Shown in pieces: positions 47,320 to 56,500 of a stretch of DNA of 64,000 bases. The stretch is from a virus. Each line of letters opens with the position of its first letter. The first letter of the stretch is position 1. Both the position numbers and the translations under genes were made by a program. The stretch is taken from IMG/VR virus record IMGVR_UViG_3300031963_000063, positions 1-64,000 of that record; one strand, written 5' to 3'. A model generated the notes under the pieces. The model was not told the origin of the DNA. It did not search any database and saw only the letters and a program-made list of their open reading frames with translations.

Positions 47320-48699
47320 TTATCCTGCTACAAAGTCCAAACTATTTGCAGTTGAGTTATACTGTATGTAGAAGTTCGTGGTGCCTGCAGTTCCACCAAA
47401 TCTCATTTTGTTTTGTGATCGAACTCTTACATCTCCATTTACATCAATTTTAAATAATGCATTTGTCGTTCCAATACCAACATTTGATGTTGTCGTAACA
47501 CCTGTGGCAGTTGTAATCCACTGTGTACCAATTCCACTACCACCACCTCCAGCAGATCCAGTTACAGTAACAATACCAGAAGACGGAGCAGATACACTTA
47601 AGTTGGCACCAAAATCAATAATAGTTGCAATTCCAAGTGGTGCGGTATCATCCCTAATACTAACTCCAGAAGAACCTCCACCACCAGTGGCAGAAATTGT
47701 GATTGATTTTGGAGTAGAGGAATTATTTGCAGTAATTGTAACTCCTGTACCCGCAATAAGGTTTAATGGTTCTTCACCAGTTGCGGTTACTCCAGTATTG
47801 CCATTAATTTGTATAGGGTTAAATGATGATTCTGAATTGATTAAAATTTCACCATTACCAAGATCAGTTACACTAAAAGGTGCTTTAGCGAATCTAATTG
47901 CCTTTACATTAGAAACTGCATCACTGGAGTTAATTCCAGCAATTCGTGTGCTGACAGTTAATGCTAAACCAGCAGATGCCCCAGAAATTGCAATAGTGGC
48001 AACACCATTAGAGAATGTTGCCGTCGCCCCTGCACCGACAAAGTTAATTGTTGCCGCGGTCCCTACAGTAGATCCTTCTTCTTGAACAACAACACCAGAT
48101 CCAACAGCTGTAATTCCAGTAAGACCAGAACCATCCCCAACAAATGATTGTGCAGTTATAATTCCAGTGGTATTAATGCTGCCACTAGACCCAATTCCAA
48201 CTCCACTGCCAGAACCAACACCCTTTGTACCAACATACTTATAAAAAGAAACTCTTGGTAATTGTGCTGCACTAACATTAGCTGGGTTACCAGCATAGAA
48301 AAATACTGTTCCTCCAGAATAATTTAAAATCCAATCATTTGTTCCAAAAGGAATTTCTGTAGTTCCATTACTTTGATATAACTTTGGATTATAAGTAGCA
48401 TCAAATCCATAAGGAATACAATCTACTAAATCGGATAAGTAGTATGCACTAGCGGCACCAGATACCGCGGTCATAGTTCTTTTTTCAAAAAATCTAATGA
48501 CCCCGCTTGTAGCACCATTAGCCAAGGCAGGAGCAGTTGCTGGAATTTGATCTGCTTGTTGCCACACTTGAGAAGGTAAAACAATATCTCTCGCACTAAT
48601 ACTTTCATTAAAGAAATCTCTAGGTAAAGCAGTTTCTGCTACCTGTGCAACTGCCTTTTTATATACAAAACTAGTTTTTTGTGCGTCTGTTAATGCCAT
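47320..48699 (-). CDS. Structural/fibre protein (459 aa)
   Basis: The N-terminal 165 residues (MALTDAQKTSFVYKKAVAQV, YYLSDLVDCIPYGFDATYNP, WILNYSGGTVFFYAGNPANV) form a globular virion-type domain. The rest is modular: TTGIITAQSFVGDGSGLTGI, VVVQEEGSTVGTAATINFVG, FNPIQINGNTGVTATGEEPL, GIGTTNALFKIDVNGDVRVR. The same modules recur in the 603- and 2843-aa proteins, so these genes exchange segments. Confidence 0.72.
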   Translation of the reverse strand: MALTDAQKTSFVYKKAVAQVAETALPRDFFNESISARDIVLPSQVWQQADQIPATAPALANGATSGVIRFFEKRTMTAVSGAASAYYLSDLVDCIPYGFDATYNPKLYQSNGTTEIPFGTNDWILNYSGGTVFFYAGNPANVSAAQLPRVSFYKYVGTKGVGSGSGVGIGSSGSINTTGIITAQSFVGDGSGLTGITAVGSGVVVQEEGSTVGTAATINFVGAGATATFSNGVATIAISGASAGLALTVSTRIAGINSSDAVSNVKAIRFAKAPFSVTDLGNGEILINSESSFNPIQINGNTGVTATGEEPLNLIAGTGVTITANNSSTPKSITISATGGGGSSGVSIRDDTAPLGIATIIDFGANLSVSAPSSGIVTVTGSAGGGGSGIGTQWITTATGVTTTSNVGIGTTNALFKIDVNGDVRVRSQNKMRFGGTAGTTNFYIQYNSTANSLDFVAG

Positions 48700-48713
48700 T
48701 TATTTACTCAGTA

Positions 48714-50525
48714 TTAAGATACGTTACTAATTGTTATATTATTAAAAGTTTTATTACTTGAAGCTGGAAGACCTATACGTATGTATAGTTGACCAGTTCT
48801 AGTAGTTGCACCGAAAGTAATTCTTTTCACAGTGGCAGTGCTATTACCAACTACCAGTGCAGCTGCTCCATCTGCAGATGGACTTGTTCCAGGTGAGAAT
48901 GCTGCATTACCGTCAATCCACCCAGTAACTCCTTCAATTTTTGCATAGATTTTAATACCACTCATAAGTGCACTACTACCAAAGTTAGAAGAACCAGTAA
49001 AAGTTAAATCAAAACTACTACATGCGGTAACAGATTGTGGATTAAACGTTACCCACCGATCACCAGCGCCCATACCAGTAGCATAGTCTGGTCCCACTAC
49101 TGGAAGATTATTGGTATAAGTACCACTAGGCCATTGGAATTTTCCATTTAGAAACTGAAGTTCATTAGTATATGTTGTTTTTAAATCAGCATTAGAATCA
49201 TAAGTAGAAGTATATCCAGTTGTTGGATACTGACCTGTTCCAGAGGGTTTTCTACTATTTTCGTTAGTGGCAGATAATGTATCAACTCTTACTCTAAGTG
49301 AATGTGTCGCTGTTCCTGAGGATCCTTGTGAGTTATAACTCGTTATTGTTATAGTATTTGTTTCTGAATACTTGTTACTTCCAACAGTAAGTGGCAAATC
49401 TGAAACAGTTACTGCTGCACTGGGGGTTTGAGTTCCAGTGAGAACTCTTGTTGCACTTGTACTTAAAATTGTGGATGCACTAACTTCTGCGATTCTGGTG
49501 GTATTATAAAAACTTTTTATTGCATTGTTAACAGTAAAATTGACAGAAAATGTTGATCCAAAACTCACTGTTGGAACACCACTAATATAGTGTGAGGTCG
49601 TATTTGGATAAGTTGTACTAATTCCAGTAACAGTTGTGGCTACTGGATCATCCACATAAAATGTCAAATTTGGGGTGCTTCCAGTTCCACTATGCGTAAG
49701 GTTATATGTATGAATACCAACAGACAATGAAGAAGCTGGAACTATTCTTGCGGTCATTTGTTTCCAGAATCCTTCTTTTCCAGCTTGACCAGAATAAGGA
49801 TCTGATTCTGAAACAACATTTAAAGAACCGAAAGTTCCGGTATTAGTTGCAGTTGTCAATGCAGTTGTTCCTACACCAACATTATCAATAAATGCTGTTA
49901 GAGTTCCAGAATCAGCATCATAAAAATTAGAAGTAGTATTTGTCGCAGGAGATGCACTGTTAGTAACAATAGTTCTTACTGTTCCGGTGCTTGTTTGTGT
50001 TGCAGAATAAGATGATGCAAGAGAAAGAGTTAAAGTTGATAAATTAGCTGGTTTTGATGGTGCAAGTTTATTTAAAATCTCATTAACTTCATCAATAGCA
50101 TCAGTAACTGTAGTGGTTGGAGTAAAAGATAATAGACCATCGGCAAAAGAAGTGTCAGTGGGTGTCCCAAGTGTAATTCCTGTACCCACACTAGAACCAC
50201 CACCACCACCACCTTCACCACCAGAGATCGTAATAGTGGCAACACCATTAGAGAATACTGCAGTGGCACCTGCACCAACAAAATTAATAGTTGTTGCTGT
50301 TCCTACATTAGCACCTTCTTCTTGAACAACAACGCCAGATCCTGTTGCAGTAACTCCAGTAAGACCAGAACCATCCCCAACAAATGATTGTGCGGTTATA
50401 ATTCCAGTATTAATACGAATTCCACTAGATGAAATAGTGGCACCAGATCCAACAGTAAGAGTACTTGCATTGATAATATTTCTACTATCATCAATAATAG
50501 TTGATCCTGATATCTTAATTGCCAT
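48714..50525 (-). CDS. Fibre protein (603 aa) with shared repeat modules
   Basis: N-terminus MAIKISGSTIIDDSRNIINA, then INTGIITAQSFVGDGSGLTG and VVVQEEGANVGTATTINFVG. A Gly-rich hinge (GGEGGGGGGSS) separates this from a C-terminal beta domain with YNLTHSGTGSTPNLTFYVDD and QLYIRIGLPASS. The pattern suggests an adaptor N-terminus and distal beta domain. No enzyme motif. Confidence 0.7.
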   Translation of the reverse strand: MAIKISGSTIIDDSRNIINASTLTVGSGATISSSGIRINTGIITAQSFVGDGSGLTGVTATGSGVVVQEEGANVGTATTINFVGAGATAVFSNGVATITISGGEGGGGGGSSVGTGITLGTPTDTSFADGLLSFTPTTTVTDAIDEVNEILNKLAPSKPANLSTLTLSLASSYSATQTSTGTVRTIVTNSASPATNTTSNFYDADSGTLTAFIDNVGVGTTALTTATNTGTFGSLNVVSESDPYSGQAGKEGFWKQMTARIVPASSLSVGIHTYNLTHSGTGSTPNLTFYVDDPVATTVTGISTTYPNTTSHYISGVPTVSFGSTFSVNFTVNNAIKSFYNTTRIAEVSASTILSTSATRVLTGTQTPSAAVTVSDLPLTVGSNKYSETNTITITSYNSQGSSGTATHSLRVRVDTLSATNENSRKPSGTGQYPTTGYTSTYDSNADLKTTYTNELQFLNGKFQWPSGTYTNNLPVVGPDYATGMGAGDRWVTFNPQSVTACSSFDLTFTGSSNFGSSALMSGIKIYAKIEGVTGWIDGNAAFSPGTSPSADGAAALVVGNSTATVKRITFGATTRTGQLYIRIGLPASSNKTFNNITISNVS

Positions 50526-50566
50526 TTACGTTACCGTCGTCGTGTTTCCACTGGGTATGTTATTAT

Positions 50567-50573
50567 TATTTAT
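50567..50573 (-). promoter_or_regulatory. Late promoter box ATAAATA
   Basis: Minus-strand ATAAATA 42 bases before the 603-aa gene, overlapping the stop of the giant gene. Confidence 0.5.
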
Positions 50574-53500
50574 GATAGTTTTGACTTCAATTCATTTATT
50601 TGATTTTGCTGTTCTTTGACAACCTCAATGAGAAGACCAATCAAACCATTATAGTTAACAGACTTGATATTATCTGTTGAATTTCTAACTAGTTCTGGCA
50701 TAATTTTTTCAATCTCTTGTGCAAGTACACCAGCAGAAGACTGACCATTTTCTTTCCATTCAAAATTAACACCACGAATTGACATCACTTTTGCAAGTGG
50801 ATCTTCAATCGTGCGTACATTATTCTTTAATGCAGCATCAGAACTTGAGTTAAAGTCTGTTGCAGTTACGACACCAGTTACAATAATGCCACCAGCAACA
50901 GTCAAGGTATCAGTTGTCTTATTATAAGTTAATCCACTATCACCACCGAAGGTGGATCCACCATCGTTAAATTGAATTTGAGTATCAGAACCACCAGGTG
51001 TTCCTCCACCCCCGCCTCCACCACCAGAAATAGTAATCGTAGCAGTTCCACCAGAATAAGTGGCAGTGACACCAGAACCGACAAAGTTAAGTGTTGTCGC
51101 AGCAGTGCCTACATTAGATCCTTCTTCTTGAACCGTAAGAGAAGAACCACCACCTCCACTAGCATTAATAGTTACTTTACCAGTAGAACCAGAGATGGTG
51201 ACATTAGTACCAGCAACAATACTGGTAACAATACCTGTTAGATTTACTCCATTACCAGTTGTAGTTAGATAAGTGTTAGCATCAGTAGAACCATCTCCCT
51301 TCAAGAATTCTGATGATGTGGATCCAGGTTTGACAAAAGAATTTGCTGTAATAATTCCTGTCGTATTAATATTTTCATCGATAGCAACAGAAGTATTGCC
51401 AATAACCATGTCTCCATTTATTGCAGGAAGAACAACAACGGCATTGCCACCATATTGATTATGAGGTGCAGCTTGAAGTCTGGTATAATGAGCATTTCCA
51501 ATTTCACAGAATAGATCAATTCTTCCTGGATTTGAATCAGAACTTTGAATTTTTATCTGATTTGCTGCTGTTATAATTCCAACAGAAATACCATTAGTAG
51601 TGGTTCTTCCTCTAGTCGTTACACTATCTAAAGTATCAGTTTCGGTATAAGAAGTCAGATAAGTGCTAGAATCAACTGAACCATCTGCCTTTAAGAACTG
51701 TGATGAGGTACCACCAGATCTTACGAATTGAGATGCCGTTACAATACCAGTGTTTATTCTGATTCCACTAGGTAAAATTGTAACTCCAGTACCAACATTA
51801 ACTCCACCAGTGACACTTAAAGTATCAGTGGTCTTATTATAAGTTAATCCACTATCGCCACCAAAAGTTGATCCACCATCGTTAAACTGAACCTGAGTAT
51901 CAGAACCACCAGGGTTAGTGGATCCTCCACCACCTCCACCAGAAATAGTAATAGTTGTAATCCCAGCATTGTAGGTTGCAGTAACTCCAGCACCAACAAA
52001 ATTAAGAACTGTTGCTGCGGTGCCAACTTGACTACCTTCATCCTGAACAGCAATATTTGAACCACCACCTCCAGCATTAATTGTAACTTGACCAGTAGAA
52101 CCAGAAATGGTTACATTAGTTCCAGCAACAATACTAGTAACAATACCTGTTAGGTTTATTCCATTACCAGTCGTAGTCAGATAGGTACTAGAGTCAACAG
52201 AACCATCTGCCTTTAAGAACTGAGATGAGGTACCACCAGACTTAACAATTGATGTTGCCGTTAAAAGACCAACAGAAATACCATTAGTAGTGGTTCTTCC
52301 TCTAGTCGTTACACTATCTAAAGTATCAGTTTCGGCATAAGAAGTTATATAGGCACTAGAGTCAACAGAACCATCTGCCTTTAAGAACTGTGATGAAGTA
52401 CCACCAGACTTAACGAAAGATGATGCCGTTACGATACCAGTATTCGTTCTTAAACCACTAGGGAGAATAGTAACTCCAGTACCAACATTAACCCCACCAG
52501 TGACACTTAAAATATCAGTTGTCTTATTATAAGTAAGTCCAGAGTCACCACCGAAGGTTGATCCACCATCATTAAATTGAATTTGAGTATCAGAACCAGA
52601 AGGCACCGAATTAAATGTAATTGCCTTAGAGAAGGTGGTTCCAATACCAGCAGATGCAACTTCTTTTGTCGTAATTGCAATGCCAGGTCCAGCAATAAAT
52701 TCAATTGGCTCTTCACCAGTTGCCTTTAGTGTTCCTTGCCCATTAACATACCATGGGTTAAAGGTTGATTCAGACTGAATCAATACCTCTCCACTACCAA
52801 GATCAGTTACGCTGAATGGTGTCTTAGCAAATCTAATTGCTTTAACATTTGATACTGCATCATTATTGTTTACTCCCGCAGTTCTTGTTCCGACTGTTAG
52901 GGCAAAACCAACTCCAGTAAGTCCAGAACCATCACCGACAAATGATTGTGCCGTTACAATACCAGTGTTTATTCTGATTCCACTAGGCAGAATCGTAACT
53001 CCAGTACCGACATTAACACCACCAGTAACTGATAAGGTATCAGTTGTCTTATTATAAGTAAGTCCAGAATCACCACCTAGAGTTGAACCACCATCATTGA
53101 ATTGAACCTGAGTATCAGATCCACCAGGAGCACCACTACCTCCTCCACCACCAGAAATAGTGATAGTTGTAATACCTGCATTATAAGTAGCAGTAACTCC
53201 AGCACCAACAAAATTAAATGTTGTTGCGGCAGTACCAATTTGAGTTCCTTCTTCTCTTACTTCAATTTGTCCTGAATATGTTGAAGAGTCAACTGAACCA
53301 TCTGCCTTTAAGAACTGAGATGAGGTACCACCAGACTTAATAAGTGATGTTGCAGTTAGAACTCCAACCGAAATACCGTTAGAAGTTGTTCTTCCTCTTG
53401 TGGTTACAGAATCTAGAGTATCAGTTTCGGTATAAGAAGTCAGATAAGTGCTAGAATCAACTGAACCATCTGCCTTTAAGAACTGAGATGAGGTACCACC

Positions 53501-56500
53501 AGATCTTACGAATTGAGATGCCGTTACGATACCAGAGTTTATTCTTAAACCACCAGAAGTAAGAGTTACACCTGTACCAATGACAAGTTGAGTTACAGTT
53601 ACTAAACCTACTGAAATACCATTACTGGTAACATTACCTCTAGTTGTAACACTATTGAGTGTGTCAGTCTCAGTATAAGAAGTCAGATAAGTGCTAGAAT
53701 CAACTGAACCATCTGCCTTTAAGAACTGAGATGAGGTACCACCAGACTTAACAAAAGATGATGCGGTTACGATACCAACAATTTTAACATTGCCACCAAC
53801 ATCAAGTTTTGATGTTGGATCTGCAGATCCAATGCCGACTAATCCTGTTCCACGAATAGTTATAGCATTTAACTCACTAAGCCCAGTATAAAAAGCACCT
53901 AAAACAATAGCAGTTCTATTCGATCCACCGACATTTCCATCTGCATGAATCCTTATTCCACCAGTATATGAGTCATTTGAATCTACAACTCCTAGATCCA
54001 GCAATGAATAAGTATTTGAAGGCCAAGGAGTGATATTTAATTTGTTAATTATATTAAAAGTATTGGTATTATTTGTTCTCAGGTCCTCAGATCTAATGCC
54101 GTCAGCACTAACATTTAGTTTTAATTGTGGAATATCTGTTGAGAAAATTGTAATTGGTGCAGTTGGATTTGTGGTTCCAATACCAATAGATCCAGCAGCA
54201 CCTACACGAATACCGCCTGTTGCTGTAACAATACCAGTTACATTTAGTTGTGGTGACTGTAAGGTTCCAAAGACAGTAGCACCATATCCTGTGGTTTCAA
54301 ACTTCTTGGAGGCATCATAATAAAGTTCCACTGCTCCGTTAGTAATAAATCTTGCTTTATACTCTGAAGCAGCAGTATTTCCAATCCATACCTCATTATC
54401 ACCAAGAATAGCTAAATTTCCAGTCCCTTGATCTGTAATATAACTATTTGATCCATCATGAACAATTCTTAAATCATTTCCATCACCAAAATACAGATTA
54501 TTATTATCACCAAGTTTTACATCACTCTGGAATGTGGCAACACCAGAAACATTCAGTTGTCCTAATGTTCCAACCGAAGTCAGTGAAGAATTAACAACAC
54601 CACTTCCAAGAGTAGTAGATGAAAGAACATTAGTACCATCAATCTCATAAACTTTACCAGAAGCAAGATTAAAATTCTCACTTGACTTTAATGCTGTATT
54701 GGCATGATCATATAATAAGGTATTATTTGGTCCAATTTTAATACCAGCACCATCTGCTAATAAATCAGTAGTAGCAGTTGAGGCAATACCAACAATAAAA
54801 TCAGCAATTTCTAAAGAAGTGGAATTGATTTGTGTTGTAGTGCCATCAACATATAAGTCACCTTTAATTCTTACTGATCCAGTGTTATCACCAACACCAG
54901 CGGGATCAATAATAACTTCAGAAGGACCACTAATAGTATTCTGAGTAATATTAATACCAACTCCAGAAGCACCAGTAGAAAGTCTTGTGGTTGCTGTAGC
55001 AATGCCAGAAATAAAATTAGTACTATTTAAAGTTGTGATAGTACCAACACCACTATAATTTAAAGTAGTACCAGAAATAGTAGTAACTAATCCAGTAACA
55101 ATATTACCAGTAGTGGCATTAAGAGTATCAATATTTCCAGTCGTATAAGTTGCTGTTGTACCAGAAATAGTGGTAACTAAACCAGTAACAATATTACCAG
55201 TTGTAGCATTGAGAGTTGCAATCGTAGCAATACCAGATGTAGTTAAGTTGGTTATAATGCCAGTCTTAACATAACCAAGATCAACTGAAGCAGTAGCAAT
55301 TGTACCAATACCAGTTGTAGTCAGATTGGTTACAATACCAGACTTAATGTATGCTAAGTCAATTGATGCCGTATTGATAGTGCCAATACCCGAAGTTATT
55401 AGATTGGTGACAACACCAGTTGCAATCGAAGCAATACCAGTTGTAGTCAGATTGGTTACAATACCAGTCTTAACATAACCAAGATCAACTGAAGCAGTAG
55501 CAATTGTACCAATACCCGAAGTTATTAGATTGGTTACAATACCAGTTACAATATTACCAGTCGTATAAGTTGCGGTAGAACCACTTAAATCAGTTATAAC
55601 CCCAGTAACAATATTACCAGTGGTTGCATTAAGAGTGGTTATCGTACCAATACCAGTTGTAGTCAGATTAGTTACGATACCAGAATTAACGTATGCTAAG
55701 TCAACTGAAGCAGTATTAATAGTTGCAATACCACTTGCAGTTAAGTTGGTTATAATACCAGACTTAACGTATGCTAAGTCAACTGATGCAGTAGCAATAG
55801 TAGCAATTCCACTAGTGGAAAGGTTGGTTACGATACCTGTGTTAACATAAGCAAGATCAACTGATGCAGTATTGATAGTACCAATACCAGTTGTGGTTAA
55901 ATTGGTTACGATACCAGACTTAACGTATGCTAAGTCAACCGAAGCAGTATTGATAGTACCAATACCAGTTGTGGTTAAATTGGTTACGATACCAGACTTA
56001 ACGTATGCTAAGTCAACCGAAGCAGTATTAATAGTTGCAATGCCAGTGGTCGTTAAGTTAGTGACAATACCAGACTTAACATAAGCAAGATCAACTGATG
56101 CTATTGCAATCGTAGCAATTCCAGTTGTTGTTAAGTTGGTTACAATACCAGTCTTAACGTAAGCAAGATCAACTGATGCTATTGCAATCGTAGCAATTCC
56201 AGTTGTTGTTAAGTTGGTTACAATACCAGTCTTAACATAACCAAGATCAACTGATGCAGTATTGATAGTACCAATACCAGTGGTTGTTAGGTTAGTAACA
56301 ATACCAGACTTAACGTATGCTAAATCAACCGAAGCAGTATTGATAGTGCCAATACCCGAAGTTATTAGATTGGTGACAATACCAGTTGAGATTGTAGCAA
56401 TACCAGAATTTAATTGACCATCAAATTTTAAAGCAGTTATAATACCAGTAAATCTAGAATCACCAAATACATCAAGCCTTGCAGTTGGATTTGTGGTTCC

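Noticed and set aside
47378-48085. 235-codon open frame on the plus strand
   Set aside because: It is the antisense of a repetitive, Gly/Thr/Val-rich fibre gene and shows the Pro/Val composition expected of such a shadow.
48701-48707. GTAAATA box before the 459-aa gene
   Set aside because: It ends two bases from the ATG, so a transcript from it could not include the start codon.
55620-56084. Repeated plus-strand frames such as VVKLVTIPDLTYAKSTEAV
   Set aside because: Mirror image of the in-frame 26-residue repeats of the minus-strand fibre gene; no start signals.
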